From Megasphaera hominis (GTDB lineage Bacteria; Bacillota; Negativicutes; Veillonellales; Megasphaeraceae), in contig NZ_JACOGK010000020.1 of assembly GCF_014269395.1 (NCBI RefSeq), forward strand, positions 1-58,061: a stretch of 58,061 bases of DNA. The letters are read 5' to 3'. Under the pieces are notes generated by a model. That model was given only the letters and a program-made list of their open reading frames with translations. It was not told the DNA's origin and searched no databases. Both the position numbers and the translations under genes were made by a program. Shown in pieces: positions 15,940 to 26,939 of this stretch; positions within the stretch are counted from its first letter, which is position 1, and each line of letters opens with the position of its first letter.

Positions 15940-17193
15940 ATGAACATTATTGATGAATTGTCCTGGCGTGGTGCCGTAAATCAGATGACAGAAGAAGAAA
16001 ATCTCCGGAAGCTTACAGAGGAAAAGAGCATCTCCCTGTATTGCGGCGTTGACCCGACGGGGGACAGCCTTCATATTGGTCACTTGATTCCGTTTATGAT
16101 GCTGAAACGGTTTGCTATGGCAGGTCATCACCCGTATATCGTCATCGGCGGCGGTACGGGCGCCATCGGTGATCCCAGCGGCCGCAAGACAGAACGGCAG
16201 CTGCAGACGATGGAAACCATCCAGGCCAATGCAGAAAAGTTAAAAGCCCAGTTTACTCACCTTTTTGGTGACGACCAAAACATTACGTTTGTCAATAACT
16301 ACGACTGGCTTTCTAAAATCAGCCTGCTCGACTTTTTACGCGACTATGGCAAGCTTTTCCCCATTAACATCATGCTGGCGAAGGAAGTTGTTGCCAGCCG
16401 TTTGGAAAACGGTATTTCCTTTACGGAATTTACATACCAGATCCTTCAGGCTGTCGATTATGAACATCTGTACAGCACTCATGATGTACAGCTTCAGGTC
16501 GGTGGCGCTGATCAGTGGGGGAACATTACCGGCGGCATCGATATGATCCGTAAGATGCACGGCGGCAATACACCGGTCTATGCCCTCACCATTCCGCTCA
16601 TGCTGAAAGCGGACGGCACGAAGTTTGGCAAAACGGCCGGCGGTGCTATCTGGCTCGATCCGGAGAAGACCTCGCCTTTCGAATTCTATCAGTTCTGGCT
16701 CAATCAGGATGATGCGGACGTCGTTAAATACCTGAAGTACTTCACATTCCTCAGCAAAGAAGAAATCGATGCGCTCGCAGAAGCTGTTAAGACCGAACCG
16801 GAAAAACGCCTGGCCCAGCGCCGGCTGGCTGAAGAAGTAACGTCCTTCGTACACAGCCCGGAAGCGCTGAAAGAAGCCCAGAATATTACAGAAGCCCTGT
16901 ATCATGGCAGCATTGCCGATCTTTCGGAAAGCGAACTCACCCAGGCCTTTGGCAAGATGCCGACGGTCAATGTGACGAATGAAGAAAAAGACGTCGTCAA
17001 CTGGCTCGTCGATTCGACCATTTATTCGTCCAAGCGGCAGGCCCGTGAAGACGTAACGAATGGTGCCATTACGATTAACGGCGTGAAAGTAACCAGCCTG
17101 GACGAAATCGTACGGCCTCATAAAAATTCCCATGGCCACTTCGTTATCGTGCGGAAGGGTAAAAAGAAATATACACTGGCCAAAATCCAGTAA
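15940..17193 (+). CDS. tyrS: Tyrosyl-tRNA synthetase
   Basis: A 417-residue class I aminoacyl-tRNA synthetase charging tRNA-Tyr. The HIGH motif is HIGH in SLHIGHLIPF, the KMSKS loop is KFGKT in the GTKFGKTAGG segment, and the C-terminal S4 domain (about 350-412) ends the protein. It has the length of the common bacterial TyrS. The KFGKS-type loop and GADQWGNI are typical of the TyrRS/TyrZ family. GGAG sits 7 nt before the ATG. It replaces the usual rplL neighbour upstream of rpoB. No terminator is obvious before the rpoB promoter. Confidence 0.93.
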   Translation: MNIIDELSWRGAVNQMTEEENLRKLTEEKSISLYCGVDPTGDSLHIGHLIPFMMLKRFAMAGHHPYIVIGGGTGAIGDPSGRKTERQLQTMETIQANAEKLKAQFTHLFGDDQNITFVNNYDWLSKISLLDFLRDYGKLFPINIMLAKEVVASRLENGISFTEFTYQILQAVDYEHLYSTHDVQLQVGGADQWGNITGGIDMIRKMHGGNTPVYALTIPLMLKADGTKFGKTAGGAIWLDPEKTSPFEFYQFWLNQDDADVVKYLKYFTFLSKEEIDALAEAVKTEPEKRLAQRRLAEEVTSFVHSPEALKEAQNITEALYHGSIADLSESELTQAFGKMPTVNVTNEEKDVVNWLVDSTIYSSKRQAREDVTNGAITINGVKVTSLDEIVRPHKNSHGHFVIVRKGKKKYTLAKIQ

Positions 17194-17223
17194 ATTTTAA
17201 AGAAAAAAACAATAAAATAAAAG

Positions 17224-17252
17224 TTGACAAGTGTTTTTTCACATGATATAAT
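17224..17252 (+). promoter_or_regulatory. Sigma-A promoter of rpoBC
   Basis: Consensus TTGACA (17224-17229), exact 17-bp spacer, consensus TATAAT (17247-17252). This matches both hexamers perfectly and starts a leader of about 180 nt before rpoB. Confidence 0.9.
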
Positions 17253-17296
17253 TACTTATTGCAAAATGTTCAATTTGCGAGTGTGCTATTGGTGAA

Positions 17297-17335
17297 ATGC
17301 ATGGAGGAAATGCTTCCGGTCAACAAAAAAATTAA
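17297..17335 (+). CDS. Candidate 12-codon leader peptide of rpoBC
   Basis: ATG at 17297 opens a 12-codon frame (MHGGNASGQQKN) ending TAA at 17333-17335, exactly at the foot of the leader terminator. A weak TTGGTGA is the only ribosome binding site candidate. It may be chance; the position of the stop is the reason to list it. Confidence 0.2.
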   Translation: MHGGNASGQQKN

Positions 17336-17377
17336 GCAAGGTTCAGTCTATTCTTGATAGGGAGCCTTGCTTTTTTG
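17334..17377 (+). terminator. Intrinsic terminator/attenuator in the rpoB leader
   Basis: AAGCAAGGTTC...GGAGCCTTGC followed by TTTTTT (17372-17377). It lies between the consensus promoter and rpoB, so most transcripts must pass it: an attenuator is implied. Confidence 0.75.
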
Positions 17378-17439
17378 TCGCTTTGACAAGATACGTTTCC
17401 GTCGAATGATTTACTTTTTATAAGGGGTGAAGTAACAGC

Positions 17440-20400
17440 ATGTTCAAACCTGTACAAGTTGGGAAAAGAACTCGCTATACGTATGCGAAGATCAACGAAG
17501 TCTTGAAGATGCCGCATTTGCTGGACTTACAGATTAAGTCTTACGAATGGTTCTTAGAAAAAGGGCTGAAAGATATATTCAAGGATATTTCGCCTATCGA
17601 AGATGCCGCGGGGAATTTATCCTTGTCCTTTGAAAATTTTAAATTGGGAGATCCCAAATACGACATCCAGGAGTGCAAGAAACGTGATACGACGTATGCT
17701 GCGCCATTGCGTGTCCAGATCCGCCTGGTCAATCATGTGACCGGTGAAATTAAGGATCAGGAAGTATTTATGGGTGATTTTCCACTGATTACCGATACAG
17801 GTACGTTCATTATCAACGGTGCTGAACGTGTTATTGTCAGCCAGTTGGTCCGTTCTCCTGGCGTGTACTACGGTCGTGAAATCGACCCCATGGGGATCCG
17901 TCTGTACAACTCGACGGTTATCCCGAACCGTGGTGCCTGGATCGAACTCGAAACAGATGCAAACGATATCGTCTATGCCCGTATCGACCGTAACCGTAAG
18001 ATCCCGGTTACCGTATTGATCCGTGCTTTAGGCTGGTCGAGCAACGCGGATATTCTCGAACTGTTCTATGACGACAAACGCCTGAAAGCGACGCTTGAAA
18101 AGGATACGACAGAATCGCAGGATGAAGCTCTCGTAGAAATCTATAAAAAACTCCGTCCGGGCGAACCGCCGACAGTAGAAAGTGCACGCAGCCTCTTTGA
18201 AAACCTCTTCTTCGATCCGCGCCGCTATGATATGGCCCGCGTTGGCCGTTACAAGGCAGGTAAGAAGCTGGGCTGGGAACGCCGTCTCTTTGGCCTGACC
18301 CTGCACGAACCGATTGTCAACCCGGAAACGGGCGAAGTCGTCATCGAAGCACATACGGAAATTGGCTCGGCCGAAGTTGAAAAGATTAAAGAAAGCGGTG
18401 TCTATGCCGGTGATGGCCTGGCCATTGCCTACGTAGAAAAAGCCGATGGTTCCGTATATAAGGTGATCTGTAACAACAGCAATCTCCCGTATGACCATCG
18501 CACGATTACGCCGGAAGACATCATTGCCAATATCGACTACCTCCTGAACCTCATGGATGGCTTTGGCAATGTCGACGATATTGACCATTTGGGCAACCGT
18601 CGTCTGCGCTGCGTTGGCGAATTGCTCCAGAATCAGTTCCGCATTGGCCTGACCCGTATGGAACGTGTTGTCCGCGAACGCATGACGACACAGGATACGG
18701 AACAGATCACACCGCAGATGCTGATCAATATCCGCCCCGTCGTAGCGGCTATTAAAGAATTCTTCGGTTCCAGCCAGCTGTCCCAGTTCATGGACCAGAC
18801 AAACCCCTTGGCTGAACTGACACATAAACGCCGTCTCAGTGCCCTTGGCCCTGGCGGTCTCTCGCGTGAACGCGCAGGCTTCGAAGTCCGCGACGTCCAT
18901 CACTCTCACTACGGCCGTATGTGCCCGGTAGAAACGCCTGAAGGCCCGAACATCGGTCTGATTTCGTCCTTGGCCTGCTTTGGTAAAGTAAACGAATTCG
19001 GCTTCATCGAAGCACCGTACCGCCGTGTAGATAAAGAAACCCACGTCGTAACGAACGACGTACATTATATTACTGCTGATGAAGAAGAACAGTATATCAT
19101 TGCCCAGGCTAACGAACCGCTGACGGACGACGGCCATTTCGTCAATGAACGTGTTGCCTGCCGTCACGGTGAAGATACCCGTGAATTCCGGGCAGAACGC
19201 GTAGACTTCATGGACGTATCGCCAAAAGAAGTTGTTTCCGTCGGTACTTCTATGATTCCGTTCCTGGAAAACGATGATGCGAACCGTGCCCTCATGGGTG
19301 CGAACATGCAACGTCAGGCCGTACCTCTCCTGCGCACGCAGGCACCGCTCGTCGGTACAGGTATGGAATACAAAGCCGCCTGTGACTCCGGCGTCTGCAT
19401 CCTGGCAAAACATGCCGGTGTCGTGAAACGCGTAACCGGCGATGAAATCGTAGTTACGACAGACGAAGGCTCTGTAGATTCGTATAAATTGATCAAATTC
19501 GTCCGTTCTAACCAGAGCACCTGTATCAACCAGCGTCCGCTCGTCTATAAGGGCGAACATGTAGAAGCCGGCCAGGTACTGGCTGACGGCATGGCTACGG
19601 ATGGTGGCGAATTGGCCCTTGGCTATAACATCCTCGTCGCTTACATGCCGTGGGAAGGCTATAACTACGAAGATGCTGTTCTCCTTAGTGAAGATCTGCC
19701 GAAAAACGATCTCTATACATCCGTCCATATTGAAGAATATGAATGCGATGCCCGTGATACGAAATTAGGCTCTGAAGAAATTACCCGTGAAATCCCGAAT
19801 GTCAGTGAAGACAGCACGAAGAACCTCGATGAAGACGGGATTATCATGATCGGTGCCGATGTATTCCCCGGTGACGTATTGGTCGGTAAAGTAACGCCGA
19901 AGGGCGAAACGGAACTGACCCCGGAAGAACGTCTCCTGCGGGCAATCTTCGGCGATAAAGAACGGGAAGTCCGCGACACGTCCCTGCGTGTACCGCACGG
20001 CGAATCCGGCAAGATCGTCGACGTCCGCGTCTTCTCCCGTGAAAATGGCGATGAACTGCCGCCGGGCGTAAACCGTTTGGTCCGCGTCTACATTGCCCAG
20101 AAACGTAAGATTCACGAAGGCGATAAGATGTCCGGCCGTCATGGTAACAAGGGCGTTGTTTCCCGCGTTATGCGCCAGGAAGACATGCCGTTCCTGCCTG
20201 ATGGCACACCGGTTCAGATCGTACTGAACCCCTTGGGCGTACCTTCCCGTATGAATATCGGACAGGTACTGGAAACCCATTTGGGTTGGGCCATGCATGA
20301 ATTAGGCATGCAGATCAAGAACATGGATCCGACACTGGAAGCCAAACTGCGTGAAAATGGCTATGATTATGATAAATACGGCATGCCGAAGCCGGATAAA

Positions 20401-21162
20401 GCCGGTATTCACATTGCTACACCGGTATTCGATGGTGCCCATGCAGAAGATGTCTTTGCAGCCCTCAAGATGACCGGCCTGCCGGAAGATGGCAAGACCG
20501 TCCTCTACGATGGCCGTACAGGCGAACCGTTCGACCGCCGCGTCACTGTCGGTTATACGTACTTCCTCAAACTGCATCACCTGGTCGACGATAAGATCCA
20601 TGCCCGCTCGACCGGTCCGTACTCCCTGGTTACACAGCAGCCGCTCGGTGGTAAAGCCCAGTTCGGTGGCCAGCGTTTCGGGGAAATGGAAGTTTGGGCT
20701 CTTGAAGCCTACGGCGCAGCCTATACGCTGCAGGAAATGCTGACGGTAAAATCTGACGATGTTGTCGGCCGTGTTAAGGCATACGAAAAGATCGTCAAAG
20801 GCGAAAATATTCCTGAACCGGGCGTACCGGAATCCTTCAAGGTATTGCTGAAGGAATTGCAGGCTATCGGCCTTGACGTACAGATCCTGAATGAAGACGG
20901 TGAAGAAGTCGTCATTAAGGAACTCGATGATGATGACGATATCGAACAGGGTGATAGCGACGAAATCCGTCAGGTCATGGAAGGCGAAGAAGGCGTAGAC
21001 GCAGCAGCTCATCATGAAGCAGGCGCAGCTACACCGGATGACGCGGAAAACTCTGATGATGAATATGTCACAGCCGGCGAAGAAGACGATGTCATGAGTG
21101 GCATGACCTATGAAACTGTTCCCGGTGGGGATAACGATACCGATAATAATGATGAAGAATAA
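17440..21162 (+). CDS. rpoB: RNA polymerase beta subunit
   Basis: A 1,240-residue beta subunit forming the catalytic cleft with RpoC. The rifampicin-site segment ([15 protein letters not shown]...[13 protein letters not shown]) is the sensitive wild-type form as far as can be read. The conserved QxxVNxR-region [10 protein letters not shown] motif is present near residue 900. The C-terminus past about residue 1165 is an unusually acidic tail of about 75 residues, rich in D and E, not found in short RpoB proteins. Start ATG with AAGGGGTG upstream. Thirty base pairs separate it from rpoC. Confidence 0.97.
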   Translation: MFKPVQVGKRTRYTYAKINEVLKMPHLLDLQIKSYEWFLEKGLKDIFKDISPIEDAAGNLSLSFENFKLGDPKYDIQECKKRDTTYAAPLRVQIRLVNHVTGEIKDQEVFMGDFPLITDTGTFIINGAERVIVSQLVRSPGVYYGREIDPMGIRLYNSTVIPNRGAWIELETDANDIVYARIDRNRKIPVTVLIRALGWSSNADILELFYDDKRLKATLEKDTTESQDEALVEIYKKLRPGEPPTVESARSLFENLFFDPRRYDMARVGRYKAGKKLGWERRLFGLTLHEPIVNPETGEVVIEAHTEIGSAEVEKIKESGVYAGDGLAIAYVEKADGSVYKVICNNSNLPYDHRTITPEDIIANIDYLLNLMDGFGNVDDIDHLGNRRLRCVGELLQNQFRIGLTRMERVVRERMTTQDTEQITPQMLINIRPVVAAIKEFFGSSQLSQFMDQTNPLAELTHKRRLSALGPGGLSRERAGFEVRDVHHSHYGRMCPVETPEGPNIGLISSLACFGKVNEFGFIEAPYRRVDKETHVVTNDVHYITADEEEQYIIAQANEPLTDDGHFVNERVACRHGEDTREFRAERVDFMDVSPKEVVSVGTSMIPFLENDDANRALMGANMQRQAVPLLRTQAPLVGTGMEYKAACDSGVCILAKHAGVVKRVTGDEIVVTTDEGSVDSYKLIKFVRSNQSTCINQRPLVYKGEHVEAGQVLADGMATDGGELALGYNILVAYMPWEGYNYEDAVLLSEDLPKNDLYTSVHIEEYECDARDTKLGSEEITREIPNVSEDSTKNLDEDGIIMIGADVFPGDVLVGKVTPKGETELTPEERLLRAIFGDKEREVRDTSLRVPHGESGKIVDVRVFSRENGDELPPGVNRLVRVYIAQKRKIHEGDKMSGRHGNKGVVSRVMRQEDMPFLPDGTPVQIVLNPLGVPSRMNIGQVLETHLGWAMHELGMQIKNMDPTLEAKLRENGYDYDKYGMPKPDKAGIHIATPVFDGAHAEDVFAALKMTGLPEDGKTVLYDGRTGEPFDRRVTVGYTYFLKLHHLVDDKIHARSTGPYSLVTQQPLGGKAQFGGQRFGEMEVWALEAYGAAYTLQEMLTVKSDDVVGRVKAYEKIVKGENIPEPGVPESFKVLLKELQAIGLDVQILNEDGEEVVIKELDDDDDIEQGDSDEIRQVMEGEEGVDAAAHHEAGAATPDDAENSDDEYVTAGEEDDVMSGMTYETVPGGDNDTDNNDEE

Positions 21163-21191
21163 TAGTACACGCAGAGAAGGGAGCGGTATTT

Positions 21192-24100
21192 GTGCTGGAT
21201 GTGAATGAATTTGATTCTATGCGGATTGGTCTGGCATCACCGGAAAAAATCCTGGAATGGTCGTACGGCGAAGTAAAAAAGCCGGAAACGATCAATTACC
21301 GGACGTTAAAACCGGAACGGGACGGCCTGTTTTGTGAACGCATCTTTGGGCCGACAAAAGACTGGGAATGCCATTGCGGTAAGTATAAACGCATCCGTTA
21401 TAAAGGCGTCGTCTGCGACCGCTGCGGCGTTGAAGTAACGCGGGCCAAAGTTCGTCGTGAACGCATGGGGCATATTAAACTGGCTACGCCGGTTTCACAT
21501 ATATGGTATTTTAAAGGCATTCCGAGCCGGATGGGGCTGATCCTTGATATTTCGCCGCGTTCGCTGGAAAAAGTATTGTATTTTGCTTCGTATATCGTCC
21601 TCGATCCGGGCGATACGCCGCTCGTACAAAAACAGCTGCTGACGGAAACAGAATACAGCCAATATTATGACATGTATGGTGAACGTTTCCGCGTCGGCAT
21701 GGGTGCTGCAGCTATTAAAGAACTGTTGCAGAACCTGGATCTCGATGCCTTAGATAAAGAATTGCGTGAAGAATTGCGTGATTCTTCGGGCCAGCGCCGC
21801 GTACGTGCGATCCGCCGTTTGAAAGTCGTAGAAGCCTTCCGTCATTCCGGCAATAAACCGGAATGGATGATCCTCGATGTCGTTCCGGTTATTCCGCCGG
21901 AACTGCGCCCGATGGTACAGCTTGATGGCGGCCGTTTCGCTACGTCTGACCTGAATGACCTGTATCGCCGTGTCATCAACCGTAATAACCGCCTGAGCCG
22001 TCTCCTCGAATTGGGCGCTCCTCATATCATCGTCCGTAACGAAATGCGTATGCTTCAGGAAGCTGTCGACGCATTGATCGATAATGGCCGTCGTGGCCGT
22101 CCTGTTACGGGTCCGGGCAACCGTCCTCTGAAATCCCTGTCGGATATGCTGAAAGGGAAACAGGGCCGTTTCCGTCAGAACCTCCTCGGTAAACGTGTCG
22201 ACTATTCCGGCCGTTCCGTTATCGTTGTCGGTCCTGAACTGAAAATGCACCAGTGCGGTCTGCCGAAAGAAATGGCCTTGGAACTCTTCAAGCCGTTCGT
22301 CATGAAAAAGCTTGTGGAAAAGGGCATTGCTACAAATATCAAGAACGCAAAGAAAAAAGTGGAACGCGTCAATGGCGAAGTATGGGACGTCCTGGAAGAC
22401 GTCATCAAGGAACATCCTGTTCTCCTGAACCGTGCCCCGACGTTGCATCGCTTGGGCATTCAGGCCTTCGAACCGATCCTCTGGGAAGGCCGCGCCATCA
22501 AGCTGCATCCCCTCGTTTGTACTGCCTACAACGCTGACTTCGACGGTGACCAGATGGCCTGCCATCTGCCGCTCTCCATTGAAGCCCAGTCTGAAGCCAG
22601 AACCCTCATGCTCTCGGCCCATAACATCCTGGCGCCGAAGGATGGCAAGCCTGTTGCCGTACCGACACAGGATATGGTTCTCGGCGCGTACTACCTGACA
22701 CTGGTTAAACCGGGTGCTAAGGGCGAAGGCAAGATCTTCTCCAATTACGATGAAGTCATGCTCGCCTACGATGCCAAAGCGATCGAAATTGAAGCGCTGA
22801 TCAAAGTCCGGATTCCGGAACACGGCCTCATTGAAACGACGGCAGGCAAGCTCCTCTATAATTACCAGTTGTACGAACCACTGCGTTTGTATCACACAGA
22901 TAAAGTCATGGTCTTTACCAATCCGGAAGATGCCGTCTTTGCCTATGAAAACGGCCTCATCGATTCGACACACTTCGTTAAGATCAAAGATAGCGAAGGC
23001 CGCATCCTGGATTATGGCTTCCAGGCCATGAAAGATAAATTTAATGTCGACCTCCTGAGTGTACGGCCCTTGCCGTCGCGTAAGATCGACAAGGAAGCCG
23101 TCGCCGCCTTTAAAGAAGGCAAAGAATACGTCGATGTCGATTGCCTGGGCGTACTGATGAATAAGAAACAGATCGGCAAGCTCGTCGATGCCTGCTTCCA
23201 TCTCGTTGGCAATACGGAAACGGCAGAACTCCTGGACCGTATTAAAAATATTGGCTATCACTATGCACGACAGGCCGGCATGTCCATTGCCATTTCGGAT
23301 ATTCAGATTCCGGAAGAAAAATGGGACATCCTCGACGCAGCCGACAAGCAGGTACAGAATGTTACACAGATGTACTTGCGCGGCTTGATTACAGAAGATG
23401 AACGCTATCGTAAGACGTGCGCCCTTTGGGAAAAAGCAACAGATGATGTCACAGAAGTCATGATGGATAACATGGATCCGTTCAACTCCATCTTCATGAT
23501 GGCTGACTCCGGTGCTCGTGGTAATAAACAGCAGATTCGTCAGGTTGCCGGTATGCGTGGCTTGATGGCTGACCCGTCTGGCCGGATCATCGACTTGCCG
23601 ATCAAAGCAAACTTCCGCGAAGGCTTGTCCGTATTGGATTACTTTACATCGTCCCATGGCGCCCGTAAAGGCTTGGCCGATACGGCTCTGCGTACAGCTG
23701 ACTCGGGTTACCTGACCCGTCGTCTCGTCGACGTTTCCCAGGACGTTATCGTCCGTGAAGACGACTGCGACGTATTCGGTATCGATTTGGTCCGCGAACG
23801 GGCCCGTCTGGCCGGCTCGTGCCGCCAGGCTGTAACGCTCTTGGCAGATAAGCTCATTGGCCGCGTGTTGGCTAAGGAAATTGTCGATACGGAAACGGGC
23901 GAAGTGATCTTCGAAGAAGAACACTTGCTGACGACAGATGATATGGACGTCCTCGTTGCCCACAAGGTGCCGAAGCTCTCCCTCCGTGGCAGCCAGATGG
24001 ATATCAATGACGACATGAATCATACCAACGTCATCGAAACGGTATATCTCGGCGCACCGGAAGACAGCATCCGCGCAGCCTTGCGCCAGTCCATGGTAGA

Positions 24101-25421
24101 AAATATGCTGGGCAAGACCGTCGAAACAGCTGTAATCGATTCGAACCAGAATGAAATCTGCCCGGCCGGTACACCGCTGACGGAAGATGCGATTGAACGC
24201 ATCCTCACGAGCGATGTAACGGAAGTCAAAGTACGCAACAACGATATCCGCGGCGTCTATGTAACGGCTATTGTCGAAGGCAATGGCGTCATCGAACCGC
24301 TGGAAGACCGTATTGTTGGCCGTACGGCAGCTGAAACATTGATTAATAAAGACACAGGCGAAGTTATCGTACCGCTGAACGAAGAAATTATGGAAGATAA
24401 GGCCAAAGAAGTCGTTAAATATTACGACAAGGTCAAAATCCGCAGCGTCCTCACGTGCCGCAGCCGCTATGGCGTATGTGCTAAGTGCTATGGCCGTGAC
24501 CTCGGTACAGGCGGCAAGGTCAACGTCGGTGAATCGGTCGGCATCATTGCTGCCCAGTCCATCGGTGAACCGGGCACACAGCTGACTATGCGTACCTTCC
24601 ATACAGGCGGCGTCGCTTCTGCCGGCGATATTACACAGGGTCTTCCTCGTGTCGAAGAATTGTTTGAAGCACGTAAACCGAAGGGCAATGCTATCGTTAC
24701 AGAAATCGACGGCACTGTTTCCATTACGGAAAAAGAAGACCATCACGATATCAATATCGTACACGTCGTTGCCAAAAACGGCGAAGAACGGAGCTACACT
24801 ATTCCGTATGGCTCGCACCTCGTCGTCCACGAAGGTGATGTCATCGAAAAGGGTACGCGTATTACTGCCGGTTCCATCAACCCGCATGATATCCTGCGGA
24901 TCCTCGGTGTAGAAGCTACACAGCGGTACCTCGTATACGAAGTACAGAAGGTTTACAAATCCCAGGGTGTTGAAATTAACGATAAACACATCGAAGTCAT
25001 CGTCCGCCAGATGCTGCGGAAGATTAAGATCGAAGATCCCGGTTCTGCCGATCTCCTGCCTGGCGATTATGTAGACGTCAACATCTTTGAAGATCAGAAC
25101 AAGCGTCTGAAAGCAGCCGGGAGCAAGGAAGCCGTCGGCAAGGCCATCCTCTTGGGGATTACTAAAGCCGCCTTGGCTACAGAATCGTTCCTTTCGGCCG
25201 CATCCTTCCAGGAAACGACACGTGTCCTCACCGATGCAGCTATTAAAGGTAAGGTCGACCCGCTTCTGGGCCTCAAGGAAAACGTCATTATTGGCAAGCT
25301 GATTCCTGCCGGTACAGGCATGAGCCGTTACCGCAAGGTAAAAGTTGTCAAGACGATTCCGCCGGCCGTTACGTATGAAGACGAAGAAGGCAATCCCGTC
25401 GACATGCCGGAAGAAGCATAA
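21192..25421 (+). CDS. rpoC: RNA polymerase beta' subunit
   Basis: A 1,409-residue beta' subunit. The catalytic Mg2+ motif NADFDGD lies in [17 protein letters not shown]; the N-terminal zinc ribbon has CHCGKYK...CDRCG, and the second zinc site has [13 protein letters not shown]. The trigger loop region ...[16 protein letters not shown] is intact. It starts with GTG (21192) behind AGAAGGGAG. It is the distal gene of the rpoBC operon and is followed by a strong terminator. Confidence 0.97.
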   Translation: MLDVNEFDSMRIGLASPEKILEWSYGEVKKPETINYRTLKPERDGLFCERIFGPTKDWECHCGKYKRIRYKGVVCDRCGVEVTRAKVRRERMGHIKLATPVSHIWYFKGIPSRMGLILDISPRSLEKVLYFASYIVLDPGDTPLVQKQLLTETEYSQYYDMYGERFRVGMGAAAIKELLQNLDLDALDKELREELRDSSGQRRVRAIRRLKVVEAFRHSGNKPEWMILDVVPVIPPELRPMVQLDGGRFATSDLNDLYRRVINRNNRLSRLLELGAPHIIVRNEMRMLQEAVDALIDNGRRGRPVTGPGNRPLKSLSDMLKGKQGRFRQNLLGKRVDYSGRSVIVVGPELKMHQCGLPKEMALELFKPFVMKKLVEKGIATNIKNAKKKVERVNGEVWDVLEDVIKEHPVLLNRAPTLHRLGIQAFEPILWEGRAIKLHPLVCTAYNADFDGDQMACHLPLSIEAQSEARTLMLSAHNILAPKDGKPVAVPTQDMVLGAYYLTLVKPGAKGEGKIFSNYDEVMLAYDAKAIEIEALIKVRIPEHGLIETTAGKLLYNYQLYEPLRLYHTDKVMVFTNPEDAVFAYENGLIDSTHFVKIKDSEGRILDYGFQAMKDKFNVDLLSVRPLPSRKIDKEAVAAFKEGKEYVDVDCLGVLMNKKQIGKLVDACFHLVGNTETAELLDRIKNIGYHYARQAGMSIAISDIQIPEEKWDILDAADKQVQNVTQMYLRGLITEDERYRKTCALWEKATDDVTEVMMDNMDPFNSIFMMADSGARGNKQQIRQVAGMRGLMADPSGRIIDLPIKANFREGLSVLDYFTSSHGARKGLADTALRTADSGYLTRRLVDVSQDVIVREDDCDVFGIDLVRERARLAGSCRQAVTLLADKLIGRVLAKEIVDTETGEVIFEEEHLLTTDDMDVLVAHKVPKLSLRGSQMDINDDMNHTNVIETVYLGAPEDSIRAALRQSMVENMLGKTVETAVIDSNQNEICPAGTPLTEDAIERILTSDVTEVKVRNNDIRGVYVTAIVEGNGVIEPLEDRIVGRTAAETLINKDTGEVIVPLNEEIMEDKAKEVVKYYDKVKIRSVLTCRSRYGVCAKCYGRDLGTGGKVNVGESVGIIAAQSIGEPGTQLTMRTFHTGGVASAGDITQGLPRVEELFEARKPKGNAIVTEIDGTVSITEKEDHHDINIVHVVAKNGEERSYTIPYGSHLVVHEGDVIEKGTRITAGSINPHDILRILGVEATQRYLVYEVQKVYKSQGVEINDKHIEVIVRQMLRKIKIEDPGSADLLPGDYVDVNIFEDQNKRLKAAGSKEAVGKAILLGITKAALATESFLSAASFQETTRVLTDAAIKGKVDPLLGLKENVIIGKLIPAGTGMSRYRKVKVVKTIPPAVTYEDEEGNPVDMPEEA

Positions 25422-25440
25422 GTACCTGCGCTTTATCAGG

Positions 25441-25492
25441 AAACATCCTGCTACGGCCTCCCCACAGGGAGGAACGTAGCAGGATGTTTTTG
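25441..25492 (+). terminator. Terminator of rpoBC
   Basis: A 15-bp stem (AAACATCCTGCTACG / CGTAGCAGGATGTTT) with an internal CCTCCC/GGGAGG apical hairpin and a T5 run. Confidence 0.9.
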
Positions 25493-25589
25493 CATTTTCT
25501 CATAGCATGACCCGCATTTGGCCGGCACAGAAAAAAATAAAACACCCGGCACAGTGTAATAAAAGATGGCTTACTTTACGAAAAAATCA

Positions 25590-25618
25590 TTGACATCCCC
25601 AGGGGCTGATGATAAAAT
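25590..25618 (+). promoter_or_regulatory. Sigma-A promoter of the str operon
   Basis: TTGACA (25590-25595), 17-bp spacer, TAAAAT (25613-25618), about 60 nt before the L7Ae-family gene. Confidence 0.85.
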
Positions 25619-25678
25619 ATCTAAGTGTCGCAGTGTTGGCACTGCGCACAAATTGCATATTCTAAGGAGTGATGTTTC

Positions 25679-25924
25679 GTGAGCTTAGAAATATTGGGAA
25701 CCGTAAAGAAAACTGTCGGTGCCAAGCAGACGCTAAAAGCAATGAAACGAAACGAAGTCACACAGCTGTACATTGCAAAGGATTGCGATGCCCAGGTTGT
25801 TGCCCCGTTACTGGCCTGTGCTTCTGAAATGGGAATTCCCGTCGATCAGAACAGCACCATGGCAGAGCTGGGACAGGCCTGCCGGATCAAAGTCGGCGCA
25901 GCCGCTGTAGGAGTGCTTGCTTAA
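25679..25924 (+). CDS. L7Ae/L30e-family RNA-binding protein (YbxF-like)
   Basis: An 81-residue protein of the L7Ae/L30e/Gadd45 fold, the kind found just before rpsL in many Firmicutes (YbxF in Bacillus subtilis, a kink-turn binder). It shows the family's [24 protein letters not shown] start and the CxMGIPVD-type middle. It may associate with the ribosome or bind kink-turn RNAs; no enzymatic role is expected. Start GTG at 25679, AAGGAG 10 nt upstream. A long hairpin lies between it and rpsL. Confidence 0.85.
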   Translation: MSLEILGTVKKTVGAKQTLKAMKRNEVTQLYIAKDCDAQVVAPLLACASEMGIPVDQNSTMAELGQACRIKVGAAAVGVLA

Positions 25925-25929
25925 TTTTG

Positions 25930-25970
25930 GTAATATCACTTTCCGGAGCCACTGGCTCCTTTGGTGATTA
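25930..25970 (+). promoter_or_regulatory. Structured intercistronic hairpin upstream of rpsL
   Basis: GTAA..TCAC...CGGAGCC-ACT-GGCTCC...GTGA.TTAC folds as a long stem with an internal TTTC/TTTG loop and a 3-nt apical loop. There is no T-run. It may regulate rpsL or bind a ribosomal protein. Confidence 0.45.
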
Positions 25971-26007
25971 CATTATAAATCTAATTGTTTGGAGAGGAGG
26001 TGCCCAT

Positions 26008-26379
26008 ATGCCAACAATCAACCAATTGGTTCGAAAAGGTCGTCAGGATTCCATTACGAAATCCACAGCACCGGCTTTAAAAAACTGCCCGCAGAAACGT
26101 GGCGTGTGCACACGTGTTTACACAGCAACGCCGAAGAAACCTAACTCTGCTCTGCGTAAAGTTGCCCGTGTACGCTTGACGAACGCTATCGAAGTAACTG
26201 CGTATATCCCCGGCATTGGTCACAATTTACAGGAACACAGTGTTGTATTAATCAGAGGCGGTCGTGTTAAGGACCTTCCTGGTGTACGTTATCACATCGT
26301 ACGTGGTGCTTTGGATACAGCTGGTGTAGCTGATCGTCATCAGTCCCGTTCCAAGTACGGCGCTAAAAAAGGCAAATAA
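26008..26379 (+). CDS. rpsL: 30S ribosomal protein S12
   Basis: 123 residues; decoding-centre protein. The conserved [17 protein letters not shown] and [12 protein letters not shown] segments are intact, with the streptomycin-site lysines in their wild-type state (PKKPNS, and the K of VKDLPG). The ATG at 26008 behind GGAGAGGAGG is chosen; the open frame extends 27 codons upstream through the hairpin and is not likely to be translated. Confidence 0.97.
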   Translation: MPTINQLVRKGRQDSITKSTAPALKNCPQKRGVCTRVYTATPKKPNSALRKVARVRLTNAIEVTAYIPGIGHNLQEHSVVLIRGGRVKDLPGVRYHIVRGALDTAGVADRHQSRSKYGAKKGK

Positions 26380-26422
26380 TCGTTGCCAGCCAAGTTAAGA
26401 TGAAAAGATAACCTACATATAA

Positions 26423-26908
<486 letters not shown>

Positions 26909-26939
26909 TTAGATTATTACATGAGGAGTGGAAAAAATC

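Noticed and set aside
17253..17440. L10-type ribosomal leader upstream of rpoB
   Set aside because: No L10 gene follows and the kink-turn pattern of that leader was not recognised; an attenuator reading fits better.
21750..24989. A 1,079-codon open frame on the minus strand inside rpoC
   Set aside because: It is a shadow of strong codon bias in rpoC; the product is low-complexity F/D/R-rich, has no recognisable domain and no ribosome binding site.
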